34,765 nt of DNA, from the NCBI GenBank assembly GCA_050944855.1, contig JBMNRU010000026.1, positions 1 through 34,765 of the forward strand. The letters run 5' to 3'. How positions within the stretch are numbered: the first letter of the stretch is position 1; each line of letters begins with the position of its first letter. The stretch is from Lactonifactor sp050944855. GTDB taxonomy: Bacteria > Bacillota > Clostridia > Lachnospirales > Lachnospiraceae. Position numbers and translations under genes: made by a program. The notes beneath the pieces are model-generated. The model saw only the letters and a list, made by a program, of their open reading frames with translations, was not told the DNA's origin and made no database searches. Shown here one piece after another: positions 1 to 8,340 of the stretch.

Positions 1-342
1 GGACTACCTAAACTGTTATATGTATCAGAAGGATTGGAAAATCATTTGACAGCTAGAATTTCATTTTATGATTTGAAAGGAAATGAGTTGCCATTTTGTC
101 GAAATGATTATAAACCAATTGGAGAAGCAATAGAGTTACCAATTAATTTTGCTGAAATGTTGGAGATTGCAACAAAGATTGCTATGAGTATCAACAATCC
201 ATTTGTGAGAATAGATTTGTATTCAATTCACAATAAAACTTATTTTTCTGAGGTTACGTTTTCTCCATGCGGTGGTGTTCTTCCTTTTGAGCCAAAAGAA
301 TGGGATCAGAAGTTGGGACAGTGGATAAAATTAAACAAATAA
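1..342 (+). CDS. TupA-like ATP-grasp protein, C-terminal fragment (5' end outside window)
   Basis: The frame is open from base 1 and stops with TAA at 340-342, so only about the last 113 residues are present and the real start lies upstream. The visible part has the pattern of the C-terminal ATP-grasp lobe of TupA-like proteins: a segment NNPFVRIDLYSIHNKTYFSE followed by a glycine-containing stretch and FEPKEWDQKLG near the end. TupA-type proteins are ATP-dependent carboxylate-amine/thiol ligases, named for teichuronopeptide synthesis, and they commonly sit among capsule genes. The donor and acceptor cannot be inferred. The next gene, a Wzy-like polymerase, follows after 47 nt, which fits an accessory role in modifying a capsule sugar or adding an amino acid. 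The family call rests on the C-terminal pattern only. Confidence 0.72.
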   Translation, partial: GLPKLLYVSEGLENHLTARISFYDLKGNELPFCRNDYKPIGEAIELPINFAEMLEIATKIAMSINNPFVRIDLYSIHNKTYFSEVTFSPCGGVLPFEPKEWDQKLGQWIKLNK

Positions 343-389
343 TAAGCAGTATGGCTTTAGAATTTGTTTTGTATTAAAGAGGAGTGGAT

Positions 390-1844
390 ATGTTTAAAAT
401 TGATAGAAGAAACGGATATTTTATAATTATAATACTATTTTCATTTGTATCATATATGCTCCTATATGGTTCGGTTGACCAGTTATCGTCAGATGCAGTT
501 TCATGTTTGAAAAGTATTCTGTGTTGGCTAGGATTATTTACATTAGCTTTTGTTATTATATCATGGAAAGCGAATACAGATAAATTTTTAACTTTATATA
601 CATTGTTCATGGTTTTTTTCTTTTTGTTTAATTATGGGCAGTGCTTTTTATGGGCTTTTGGGCAACATTTCGAAAATGAAATAGGAAGTATTAGTTTATA
701 TAGAAAAGTAGGTGTGCCAACAGACTATGATATTGTGAAAACTCAATTAATAGTGTTGATATCAGGTATTATGATGCATTCAGGTGCTATTCTTAGCCAT
801 AAAAAACCGATTTTCAGGAATGAAACCAATGAGTTTTTTATTGAAAAATCTATGGTTGATAGAAATTATTTGTATAAATTTTGTGGTATTTTATGCCCGC
901 TTGCTGCTTTTTCTGAATATTATTATCAGATTAGAAACTTTTTAAATGCAAAAGTATATGGGTATACTGGCTTGTACTATAATACAGATGTTCAAAGTGT
1001 TAATGTAATATTTCAAATTTTAGCGAGATTGTTTTTCCCTTCATTAATCGGGCTGTTGATGGGTTCGAATTATGAGAATAAATCAATACGTAGATTAGTA
1101 TACATATTGTTTGGAATAGATGTTTTATTAAGCATGATGGTTGGAGATAGAGGAGGATGGTTATATGCCCTCATGCTTTTGCTAATTTGTCATACTATTT
1201 TTTATAAAAAGTTAAAAATAAGAGATATATTTATACTTGGTGTGAGCGGATATTTTGGAATGATTAGCTTGATTGCAATTAGAAATATTAGAAATCATGG
1301 AGTTACTATTGCCGGATTTTTGCAGTCACTTAGCGGTGCTTTGCTAGATCCAATATCAAGTACATTAACAGAAATGGGAGGGACTATGGGAGTCACCACG
1401 GTTTTTGTAATGAAAGGATGGAATATATTCCCATATGGAAATTCTTTTCTATATGGTCTTTTAATTGCCCCAACCAAAAGGATTATTTCTTTATTGCATC
1501 TTAATTATGAAAGTATTAGTGGTTGGTTTTCACAATCGTACTTAAAAATTAGTAATGGAGCTGGTTTTTCAATAGTAGCAGAGGTATTAGCAAATTTTGG
1601 CCCTTATTTATTACCAATCATTATGATTATTGTAGGAATAATCATACAAAAGATAACGGATTTGGATTCATGTGATAAAGATATAGATGTAATGCCAATG
1701 TTTTATAAAATAATTACAACTTCAGTGATAATAAATATTTCAAGAAATTGTTTTAGTTACAATATGGGTGAGATAATATATACAACACTACTGTTTTACA
1801 TATTATTTTCAATATATAAAGGACTTACAAAAACCGGGAGGTAA
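390..1844 (+). CDS. wzy: Wzy-type O-antigen/capsule repeat-unit polymerase
   Basis: A 484-residue, strongly hydrophobic protein with ten or more apparent membrane segments. I chose ATG 390 because GAGGAG at 379-384 lies 5 nt upstream; the in-frame GTG at 384 would overlap that site. Wzy proteins join lipid-linked repeat units on the outer face of the membrane. Supporting marks are a long loop with GDRGGW (around residue 254), the Arg-rich IRNIRNHG and, towards the C-terminus, GAGFSIVAEVLANFGP, which resembles the GxSxxAExxxNFG pattern of O-ag_pol_Wzy-type polymerases. Primary conservation in Wzy is poor, so the call also leans on the adjacent Wzx. The stop is 6 nt before the flippase start, indicating co-transcription. 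Base composition is very AT-rich compared with the genes after 6.3 kb. Confidence 0.8.
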   Translation: MFKIDRRNGYFIIIILFSFVSYMLLYGSVDQLSSDAVSCLKSILCWLGLFTLAFVIISWKANTDKFLTLYTLFMVFFFLFNYGQCFLWAFGQHFENEIGSISLYRKVGVPTDYDIVKTQLIVLISGIMMHSGAILSHKKPIFRNETNEFFIEKSMVDRNYLYKFCGILCPLAAFSEYYYQIRNFLNAKVYGYTGLYYNTDVQSVNVIFQILARLFFPSLIGLLMGSNYENKSIRRLVYILFGIDVLLSMMVGDRGGWLYALMLLLICHTIFYKKLKIRDIFILGVSGYFGMISLIAIRNIRNHGVTIAGFLQSLSGALLDPISSTLTEMGGTMGVTTVFVMKGWNIFPYGNSFLYGLLIAPTKRIISLLHLNYESISGWFSQSYLKISNGAGFSIVAEVLANFGPYLLPIIMIIVGIIIQKITDLDSCDKDIDVMPMFYKIITTSVIINISRNCFSYNMGEIIYTTLLFYILFSIYKGLTKTGR

Positions 1845-1850
1845 TTGTAG

Positions 1851-3350
1851 ATGCAAAGAAAACGAAAGCTTATATATAACACGATAGTTGCTTTGTTTAA
1901 GCAAGCGGTTGTCGTAATTTGCGGATTTATTATTCCGAGATACATGTTGATTTATTATGGATCTGAGGTGAATGGAGCAATATCTTCTATTACACAGATG
2001 TTAAGCTTTATTTCTTTGCTTGAAATGGGAATTGGTCCAGTTATCCAATCAAATTTATATAAACCTTTAGCTAATAATGACACATTGGAAATTAGCAAAA
2101 TTGTAAAATCATCAGAACGTTTTTTTAGAAGAATTGCATATATTTTTATAGGATATGTTATTGTATTAATGCTTGTCTATCCACATTTTTTTACAGCTAG
2201 TTTTGAAAGATCTTTTACAGTTGCATTAATTATTATTTTATCTTTGAGTACTTTAGCTCAATATTATTTTGGGGTGACATATCAATTATTGTTAACTGCT
2301 GATCAAAAAGCTTATGTTCAGTTAATGGTGCAAGCAATTACTATTATTCTTAACACCATACTAAGTGTAATACTAATTACAAAGGGTGTCTCAGTTATTT
2401 GGGTTAAATTAGTAACTGCTTCAATATATGTGTTCAGACCATTGATATTAAATTATTATGTTCATTGTCATTATTGTATTGATAGAAAGATACAGTATGA
2501 CAGTGAACCAATAAAACAAAAATGGAATGGGTTTGCACAGCATTTAGCTACTGTGGTATGCGGAAACACAGATGTTGTGGTATTGACGCTTTTTTCTTCA
2601 ATAAAAAATGTCTCAGTATATTCAGTTTATTTTAATGTGACAAATGGAATTACTTCTACTGTGATGACGGCTGTAACTGGATTAGAAGCTTTTTGGGGAA
2701 ATATGATCGCAAGAAATGAAAAGAAGTTATTGTTAGAAACTTTTAATGCGGTTGAATGGCTAATACATACAATAGTAATAGTCTTGTTTACGATAACAGC
2801 AATACTTATTGTTCCTTTTGTAAAGGTTTATACTGCTGGAGTCAATGATGCAAACTACATCGCACCGTTTTTCGGGGGAATTCTTGTACTTGCGTATTGC
2901 TTTCAATGTTTGAGAATCCCATATTTTCGCATAATTAAGGCGGCTGGTCATTATAAAGAAACTCAGAATGGAGCAATTATTTCTATGTTGCTGAATATTC
3001 TGATTTCAGTTTGTCTCGTAAGTCGTTTTGGTCTCATAGGAGCAGGAATCGGTACTTTTGTTGCATTATCATATCATACATTATATTTTGTATATTATCT
3101 TAGAAATCATATTATTAATAGAAAAATTGTTAAGGCATTGAAGCTCTTTTTTACTGATATGGTTATTTTTGCATTATCAATATATTTTACTCAGAACTTG
3201 AAATTGATTCATGTATCATATATATCTTGGCTTTTCTTAGCTATTCAAGTTACGATAATTGTTTTGGCTATTGCTGTGTTGTTAAATCTTGTTTTGTACA
3301 GAAATGAAATAAAATCAATGCTAAAACTGTTTATAAAAAAGAATAAATAA
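1851..3350 (+). CDS. wzx: Wzx-type lipid-linked oligosaccharide flippase
   Basis: A 499-residue polytopic membrane protein of the polysaccharide transporter (PST/MOP) superfamily. It moves undecaprenyl-diphosphate-linked repeat units across the membrane for Wzy to polymerise. The N-terminus has the usual family start: a basic cluster, then a first helix with FIIPRYMLIYYGSEVNG and the GIGPVIQSNLYKPL segment. A central GNTDVVVLTLF and a second half with similar helix spacing match a 12-14 helix protein. The ribosome site GGGAGG lies at 1837-1842, overlapping the end of wzy, so translation is probably coupled. Codons and base composition are AT-rich like wzy, consistent with both having been acquired together as the serotype-specific core. 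The substrate cannot be read from sequence. Confidence 0.88.
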   Translation: MQRKRKLIYNTIVALFKQAVVVICGFIIPRYMLIYYGSEVNGAISSITQMLSFISLLEMGIGPVIQSNLYKPLANNDTLEISKIVKSSERFFRRIAYIFIGYVIVLMLVYPHFFTASFERSFTVALIIILSLSTLAQYYFGVTYQLLLTADQKAYVQLMVQAITIILNTILSVILITKGVSVIWVKLVTASIYVFRPLILNYYVHCHYCIDRKIQYDSEPIKQKWNGFAQHLATVVCGNTDVVVLTLFSSIKNVSVYSVYFNVTNGITSTVMTAVTGLEAFWGNMIARNEKKLLLETFNAVEWLIHTIVIVLFTITAILIVPFVKVYTAGVNDANYIAPFFGGILVLAYCFQCLRIPYFRIIKAAGHYKETQNGAIISMLLNILISVCLVSRFGLIGAGIGTFVALSYHTLYFVYYLRNHIINRKIVKALKLFFTDMVIFALSIYFTQNLKLIHVSYISWLFLAIQVTIIVLAIAVLLNLVLYRNEIKSMLKLFIKKNK

Positions 3351-3378
3351 GAATTTTGGAAATATGAGGTGTAAGCAT

Positions 3379-3966
3379 ATGTTAGCTGAAAACGAAAGGA
3401 TAAAAACAAAATCTGATTTAGATAGATTTTTACAAACTGAGTTACGGAATTATGGAGTGGATAATAATGTGATAACTAAAATGAAGGCTATGATGGGGAT
3501 TAGGGAATCTGATATTTTGGTAAAGCATATTATATTATTGCGTAAGTCGGAATATTATTTGAATTCAGGAAAAAGAATTCGTGCTAATTTATATAAGCTT
3601 TTTTTAAGAAAATTACAGAATAAATATGCTCTTCACATTCCACTTAATTGTTGCGGAGAAGGTTTACGGATTATGCATTTGGGTTCTGTTTTAATAAACG
3701 AAAAGGCATCAATTGGGAGAAATTGTGCATTTCATATTAATACAGCAGTTGTTGCGGGGGGGGTGTCATCGGGCATACCTGTACTGAAGGATGGGGTTGT
3801 ATTAGGAATTGGAAGTGTTGTGCTCGGAGATATTATTGTGGAAGAGAATGTTGCAGTTGGAGCTAATGCAGTAGTCAATAAATCTGTATTACAAAAGAAT
3901 GTAACAATAGCTGGTGTTCCAGCAAAAATTGTGAGTAAACATGGACGATTAGATTGGAATAAGTAA
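3379..3966 (+). CDS. Serine acetyltransferase-like hexapeptide-repeat O-acetyltransferase
   Basis: A 195-residue protein. ATG 3379 is preferred over ATG 3364 because GAGGTG at 3366-3371 sits 7 nt before it. The C-terminal half is a left-handed beta-helix of the hexapeptide type (segments VVLGIG, VVLGDI, VAVGAN, then IAGVPAKIV, the typical last turn), as in serine acetyltransferase and capsule O-acetyltransferases. The His of LRIMHLGS and that of CAFHINT are candidate active-site residues. It should use acetyl-CoA. Placement between wzx and nucleotide-sugar genes suggests capsule acetylation rather than cysteine synthesis. A run of eight G (3756-3763) lies in the catalytic half, inside the VAGGV codons, in an otherwise AT-rich gene; the reading frame is intact here. 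Confidence 0.78.
   Translation: MLAENERIKTKSDLDRFLQTELRNYGVDNNVITKMKAMMGIRESDILVKHIILLRKSEYYLNSGKRIRANLYKLFLRKLQNKYALHIPLNCCGEGLRIMHLGSVLINEKASIGRNCAFHINTAVVAGGVSSGIPVLKDGVVLGIGSVVLGDIIVEENVAVGANAVVNKSVLQKNVTIAGVPAKIVSKHGRLDWNK
3756..3763 (+). repeat. G8 homopolymer inside the acetyltransferase gene
   Basis: Eight consecutive G residues encode part of Ala-Gly-Gly-Val in the beta-helix of the acetyltransferase at 3379-3966. The surrounding gene is only about one third G+C, so a G8 run is out of keeping with its context. A gain or loss of one G would shift the frame about 125 codons in and remove the last 70 residues, including most of the helix. Such tracts can slip at replication and switch a gene on and off; that this one does so is inference. 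Confidence 0.85.
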
Positions 3967-3967
3967 A

Positions 3968-5074
3968 ATGAAATGGAGAGAAAAAGTGAAACATAATATT
4001 GAATTAAGTGCGAAAACCATATTAGTAACGGGTGCTACGGGATTTATTGGTGCAAATCTTGTGTTGAAACTTTTAGAAAGTCAATCTGGTATAAAAATTA
4101 TTGGCATTGATAATATGAATGACTATTATGATGTTTCTATTAAAAAATGGAGATTGTCAGAAATTCAGAAAGAAGCTGAACGTCATTCGGATTCTTCATA
4201 TATCTTTATTGAGGGAAGTATCGCAGATAAGGCATTGATTGATGTGATTTTTGCAGAGCAAAAACCAGATGTAGTGGTGAATCTGGCTGCACAAGCTGGG
4301 GTGCGTTATAGTATTACTAATCCAGATGTATATATAGAATCCAACCTGATTGGATTTTATAATATTCTTGAAGCCTGTAGACATTCCTATGATAATGGTG
4401 AAAAAGGTGTCGAACATTTGGTTTATGCATCTTCATCAAGTGTTTATGGTTCAAATAAGAAAGTACCTTATTCTACAGATGACAAAGTAGATAATCCGGT
4501 ATCCTTATATGCTGCAACAAAGAAATCAAATGAGCTGATGGCACATGCTTACAGTAAATTGTATAATATTCCATCTACAGGACTAAGATTTTTTACTGTT
4601 TACGGTCCAGCAGGACGCCCTGATATGGCTTACTTTGGTTTTACAAATAAATTATTAAAAGGTGAAACGATTGAGATTTTCAATTATGGAAATTGCAAAA
4701 GAGACTTTACTTACGTGGATGATATTGTGGAAGGTGTAATTCGGGTAATGCAGGGTGCACCAGAACGAAAAACAGGTGAGGATGGTTTGCCAGTTCCTCC
4801 GTATGCAGTTTATAATATTGGAAATAATCAACCGGAAAACCTTTTAGATTTTGTTCAGATACTTCAGGAGGAATTGATTCAGACAGGTGTGTTGCCGGAA
4901 GATTATGATTTTGAAAGTCATAAGAAATTAGTTCCAATGCAGCCGGGAGATGTACCGGTTACTTATGCAGATACCAGTGCGTTGGAGCGTGACTTTGGTT
5001 TTAAGCCAAGCACAGATTTAAGAACAGGTTTGAGAAAATTTGCAGAATGGTATAAAGAATTTTATCAGGTATAA
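3968..5074 (+). CDS. UDP-glucuronate 4-epimerase (extended SDR family)
   Basis: A 368-residue NAD-dependent sugar epimerase that should convert UDP-glucuronate to UDP-galacturonate. The nucleotide-binding motif GATGFIG is at residues 22-28. The segment IGIDNMNDYYD is the mark that separates UDP-GlcA epimerases from GalE. The catalytic Ser lies in YASSSSVYG and the Tyr/Lys pair is Y181 and K185 in YAATKK, followed by the family-typical RFFTVYGPAGRPDMA. It starts 1 nt after the acetyltransferase stop. ATG 3968 has a poor ribosome site, whereas in-frame GTG 3986 has GGAGAG about 5 nt upstream, so the true product may be six residues shorter. Its substrate is made by the dehydrogenase 17 nt downstream, giving a UDP-Glc to UDP-GlcA to UDP-GalA pathway. 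G+C rises within its last third. Confidence 0.9.
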   Translation: MKWREKVKHNIELSAKTILVTGATGFIGANLVLKLLESQSGIKIIGIDNMNDYYDVSIKKWRLSEIQKEAERHSDSSYIFIEGSIADKALIDVIFAEQKPDVVVNLAAQAGVRYSITNPDVYIESNLIGFYNILEACRHSYDNGEKGVEHLVYASSSSVYGSNKKVPYSTDDKVDNPVSLYAATKKSNELMAHAYSKLYNIPSTGLRFFTVYGPAGRPDMAYFGFTNKLLKGETIEIFNYGNCKRDFTYVDDIVEGVIRVMQGAPERKTGEDGLPVPPYAVYNIGNNQPENLLDFVQILQEELIQTGVLPEDYDFESHKKLVPMQPGDVPVTYADTSALERDFGFKPSTDLRTGLRKFAEWYKEFYQV

Positions 5075-5091
5075 TAAGGAGTTTAAGAATT

Positions 5092-6330
5092 ATGAAGAAG
5101 AATATAGCTGTTGCAGGAACTGGATATGTCGGTCTTTCCCTGGCGATACTTTTAGCACAGCATCATCATGTGACGGCAGTCGATATTGTACCGGGAAAAG
5201 TGTCTTTGATTAATAATAAAAAATCCCCGATTCAGGATGATTATATTGAAAAGTATTTAGCTGAAAAAGAATTAGATCTGACAGCGACTTTGGATGGAGA
5301 AGCTGCATATAGAGATGCAGAATTTGTTGTTATTGCGGCACCGACTAATTATGACAGTAAGAAGAACTATTTTGATACAAGTGCGGTTGAGGATGTAATC
5401 AAGCTGGTAATTCAGTGCAATCCGGATGCCATTATGGTTATCAAATCAACGATTCCGGTAGGATTTACAGCTTCGGTTCGAGAGAAATATCATTGTGACA
5501 ATATTATCTTTAGCCCGGAATTTTTGCGTGAATCTAAGGCACTGTATGATAACCTTTATCCGAGCAGAATTATCGTGGGTACAGATGAGGAGAATCCACG
5601 TCTTGTTGAGGCAGCAAATATTTTTGCAGGCCTGTTGCAGGAAGGGGCGATGAAAGAGAATATTGATACTCTGATTATGGGCTTTACCGAAGCAGAAGCG
5701 GTAAAATTGTTTGCCAATACATATTTAGCGCTTCGAGTTTCCTATTTTAATGAACTGGACACTTATGCTGAAATGAAAGGATTGAATACGCAGCAGATTA
5801 TTAACGGAGTGTGTCTTGATCCTCGCATTGGCAGTCATTATAATAATCCCAGTTTCGGTTACGGCGGATATTGTCTGCCGAAAGATACGAAGCAGCTTCT
5901 CGCAAATTATGCGGATGTGCCGCAGAATATGATGTCTGCGATTGTTGAGAGCAATCGTACGCGGAAAGATTATATTGCAGATCGTGTATTAGAAATTGCC
6001 GGTGGGTATGAAGCCAACAGTGATTATGATGTAAGGAAAGAAAAAGAGGTTATTGTAGGTGTATATCGCCTTACAATGAAAACCAATTCTGATAATTTCA
6101 GGCAGAGCTCTATTCAGGGTGTTATGAAACGTATTAAAGCAAAAGGAGCCACTGTGATTGTATATGAACCAACACTGGAGGACGGTTCTACGTTCTTTGG
6201 AAGTAAAATAGTAAATGACCTGGAACAGTTCAAACAGATGTCCCATGCGATTATAGCAAATCGATATGATAGTAGTTTGGATGATGTGAAAGAGAAGCTA
6301 TATACAAGGGATCTTTTTAGGCGTGACTGA
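5092..6330 (+). CDS. ugd: UDP-glucose 6-dehydrogenase
   Basis: A 412-residue member of the UDP-glucose/GDP-mannose dehydrogenase family, which oxidises UDP-glucose to UDP-glucuronate in two NAD-dependent steps. The N-terminal Rossmann motif GTGYVG is at residues 9-14. IKSTIPVGFT and FSPEFLRES mark the substrate half. The catalytic cysteine is C261 in GYGGYCLPKD. The C-terminal UDP-binding domain is present (VGVYRLTMKTNSDNFRQSS), so the protein is full length for the short bacterial form. AAGGAG at 5076-5081 lies 10 nt before ATG 5092. It pairs functionally with the epimerase just upstream. No clear terminator follows within the 41 nt before the next gene. The gene is richer in G+C than those before it, so it lies at or beyond the edge of the AT-rich block. 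Confidence 0.94.
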   Translation: MKKNIAVAGTGYVGLSLAILLAQHHHVTAVDIVPGKVSLINNKKSPIQDDYIEKYLAEKELDLTATLDGEAAYRDAEFVVIAAPTNYDSKKNYFDTSAVEDVIKLVIQCNPDAIMVIKSTIPVGFTASVREKYHCDNIIFSPEFLRESKALYDNLYPSRIIVGTDEENPRLVEAANIFAGLLQEGAMKENIDTLIMGFTEAEAVKLFANTYLALRVSYFNELDTYAEMKGLNTQQIINGVCLDPRIGSHYNNPSFGYGGYCLPKDTKQLLANYADVPQNMMSAIVESNRTRKDYIADRVLEIAGGYEANSDYDVRKEKEVIVGVYRLTMKTNSDNFRQSSIQGVMKRIKAKGATVIVYEPTLEDGSTFFGSKIVNDLEQFKQMSHAIIANRYDSSLDDVKEKLYTRDLFRRD

Positions 6331-6371
6331 GTATGAGAGACGAGAAAAAAGACAGTACGGAGTAAGATACA

Positions 6372-7340
6372 ATGGACAAAATAGCAGTTTTGATCCCCTG
6401 CTACAATGAAAGCAAAACAGTGGAAAAGGTGGTCACGGACTGGAAACGGGAGCTTCCGGAAGCTGTCATATATGTATATGACAATAATTCAACGGATAAC
6501 ACAGGAGAACTGGCGCGAAAAGCCGGTGCCATCGTGCGCCATGAATACCAGCAGGGGAAGGGCAATGTGATCCGGAGAATGTTTCGGGAGATCGATGCAC
6601 AGTGTTATCTGATGATTGACGGGGATGATACGTATCCAGCCGAGTATGGACGGGAAATGGTTAATAAAGTATTGGAGCATCATGTGGATATGGTAGTGGG
6701 AGACCGGCTTTCTTCTACTTATTTTGAAGAGAATAAACGTCCTTTCCATAATTTCGGAAATTCACTGGTGAGAGGATGCATTAATCATCTGTTCCGCAGC
6801 AATATCCGGGATATTATGACCGGTTACCGGGCGTTCAGTTATCAGTTTGTGAAAAGCTTTCCTGTGTTGTCCAAAGGCTTTGAGATTGAGACAGAGATGA
6901 GTATCCATGCAGTGGATAAAAATATGCTGGTGGAAAATGTGGTGATTGCATACCGGGACAGGCCGGAGGGCAGCACGTCGAAGTTAAATACGTATTCCGA
7001 CGGGCTGAAAGTGTTAAAAACCATTGCACGGCTGTACCGGAATTATAAACCAATGAATTTTTTTGGACTTTTGGCACTGGTGCTTCTGCTGATCTCGGCA
7101 GTCATGTTCATTCCGGTGCTGGCTATTTATCTGCGGACAGGGCTGGTTCCTAATTTTCCAACCTTGATCGTCAGCGGATTTATTGCACTGGCGGCGATTC
7201 AGTCCTTTTTTGCGGGCTTGATCCTGGCGACGCTGGCAGAGCGGGAACGGCAGGAGTTTGAGTTTCGTTTGGGGATGATTCATATGTTACAGCAAAACAG
7301 AGGAAAAGACATTGAAGAAACTAATAGAACAGATATTTAA
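6372..7340 (+). CDS. GtrB/DPMS-like polyprenyl-phosphate glycosyltransferase (GT2)
   Basis: A 322-residue GT2 enzyme of the dolichol-phosphate mannosyltransferase/GtrB type, which transfers a sugar from a nucleotide donor to undecaprenyl phosphate. The catalytic domain (residues 1-220) opens with VLIPCYNES, carries the metal-binding DGDD at 83-86 and the characteristic DIMTGYRAFS. Two C-terminal membrane segments (about 228-255 and 263-285) match the GtrB architecture. A ribosome site CGGAG lies at 6358-6362. The gene overlaps the GtrA-like gene by 29 nt, so the two products are probably coupled. Known GtrB-GtrA systems supply a lipid-linked monosaccharide to a multi-pass GT-C enzyme that adds side groups outside the membrane. 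The donor sugar is unknown. Confidence 0.88.
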   Translation: MDKIAVLIPCYNESKTVEKVVTDWKRELPEAVIYVYDNNSTDNTGELARKAGAIVRHEYQQGKGNVIRRMFREIDAQCYLMIDGDDTYPAEYGREMVNKVLEHHVDMVVGDRLSSTYFEENKRPFHNFGNSLVRGCINHLFRSNIRDIMTGYRAFSYQFVKSFPVLSKGFEIETEMSIHAVDKNMLVENVVIAYRDRPEGSTSKLNTYSDGLKVLKTIARLYRNYKPMNFFGLLALVLLLISAVMFIPVLAIYLRTGLVPNFPTLIVSGFIALAAIQSFFAGLILATLAERERQEFEFRLGMIHMLQQNRGKDIEETNRTDI

Positions 7341-7701
7341 ATTCGGAGTGGTAGGATTTTTGTGCTTTTTCATAGACTACGGGTTTATGATCTTGCTGAC
7401 AGAGGCATTTCATATCAATTATCTTGTTTCCAGTGCGGTGTCGTTTACGATTTCTGTGGCAGTGAATTATATCCTGAGCATGCGTTATGTATTTCAGGGA
7501 AAGGAAAATGTCAGCAAAGCGGCAGAATTTGCTGTTTTTGTGGTCCTCAGCGTGCTGGGTCTGGGTATCAATCAGCTTGTTATGTGGGTCACCGTAGAAC
7601 TGTTGGGAATTTTTTATATGATCGCAAAGATCGGTGCAACGGCCATTGTTATGGTCTGGAATTTTGTTACTAGAAAAATATTCCTGGAAAAACGTTCATA
7701 G
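7312..7701 (+). CDS. GtrA-family small membrane protein
   Basis: A 129-residue protein with four predicted membrane helices (about residues 9-29, 35-56, 72-95 and 100-121) and the GtrA signature FKFGVVGFLCFFIDYG near the N-terminus plus a final WNFVTRKIF. GtrA-like proteins are believed to help move polyprenyl-phosphate sugars across the membrane. The start is TTG 7312, with AGAGGAAAAG upstream inside the end of the preceding gene and the reading frame beginning LKKLIEQIFKFG. The overlap with the GtrB-like gene supports a shared function. No clear terminator follows. The GT-C partner is not adjacent; the DUF2142-type protein at 21321 is one candidate. Confidence 0.88.
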   Translation: MKKLIEQIFKFGVVGFLCFFIDYGFMILLTEAFHINYLVSSAVSFTISVAVNYILSMRYVFQGKENVSKAAEFAVFVVLSVLGLGINQLVMWVTVELLGIFYMIAKIGATAIVMVWNFVTRKIFLEKRS

Positions 7702-7772
7702 ATCTTGCATTTCGAAAAGTCGTAAAATGACGGAATATGCGGTTGGCTTTTCTTTTTCTCCCTGTGGGACTA

Positions 7773-7781
7773 TGCTATAAT
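7773..7781 (+). promoter_or_regulatory. Extended -10 promoter of the tube-like gene
   Basis: TGCTATAAT is a perfect extended -10 (TGn plus TATAAT) 27 nt before the ATG at 7809. The expected -35 position holds only TTTTTC, so recognition would depend on the extended -10. The same TGCTATA arrangement recurs before rmlB. Confidence 0.65.
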
Positions 7782-7808
7782 ACAGATAGTAAACGGAGGA
7801 AAAACGAT

Positions 7809-8267
7809 ATGGAGACAGAAAGCAGATTTCACTATGAAGTACATATGGGCGGACGAATAGTGGCAAGATTTGTTGAGGCGGAGAATCTGTACATAGAAAA
7901 GGATATTCCCCAGAAACTGGGATATGTGATATTAAGAAAGGGAGAAGGGGATGATACCTTTTCCTGTTGGTTAAAAGAGATGGATACCGGAAGGATCCTG
8001 AAAAAGAGAGTGGAAATATGGCTTTTCTATCGGGAAAAGGATATTGTAGCGAAATGGGCGCTGATTTCCGCCCGGCCGGTGGAATACATAGCAGGAGAGT
8101 GGGATGTACAGACTGGCAGTCAGAAAATAATTCGGCTGGAATTGGATTATCGCTGTATTGATAAATGGGTGGTCAACACGGCAGAAGAGTTTCATTCGGA
8201 ATGGTATGATATAGACGGCTGCAGGCCGGAAATGATGGGGGAGCAGGAAGCGAACAGGAGAACTTGA
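7809..8267 (+). CDS. Contractile-tail tube-like protein (T4 gp19/CIS tube fold), stand-alone
   Basis: A 152-residue soluble protein without signal peptide. ATG 7809 is fixed by GGAGGA at 7795-7800, 8 nt away; reading further upstream would run through the promoter. The order of conserved positions follows phage T4 gp19-like tube proteins and tubes of contractile injection systems: an opening strand FHYEVHMGG, a YVILRKG strand matching the family's itLxRG, a tryptophan in SCWLKEM, then VEIWLFYRE, the W-x-x-x-x-A-x-P-V-x-Y pattern in AKWALISARPVEYIAG, and a closing IIRLELDY strand. In phages these proteins stack as hexamers around a channel. No sheath, baseplate, spike or AAA gene is in this window, so this is an orphan copy. 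The last 30 residues are not matched. The assignment is by pattern and fold only; the role here is unknown. Confidence 0.6.
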   Translation: METESRFHYEVHMGGRIVARFVEAENLYIEKDIPQKLGYVILRKGEGDDTFSCWLKEMDTGRILKKRVEIWLFYREKDIVAKWALISARPVEYIAGEWDVQTGSQKIIRLELDYRCIDKWVVNTAEEFHSEWYDIDGCRPEMMGEQEANRRT

Positions 8268-8292
8268 ATATTGATCAGAAAAATGCTATACT
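8264..8292 (+). promoter_or_regulatory. Promoter of rmlB
   Basis: The -35 is TTGAAT (8264-8269), the spacer is 17 nt, and the -10 is TATACT (8287-8292) preceded by TGC, an extended -10. It overlaps the stop codon of the tube-like gene. Transcription would start near 8299, leaving an AT-rich leader of about 40 nt. It makes the rhamnose genes independent of the capsule operon upstream. Confidence 0.75.
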
Positions 8293-8340
8293 AATTTTGT
8301 ATACAATAAAATAGAATAGAATACGGAGGAAGCGTAAGCT

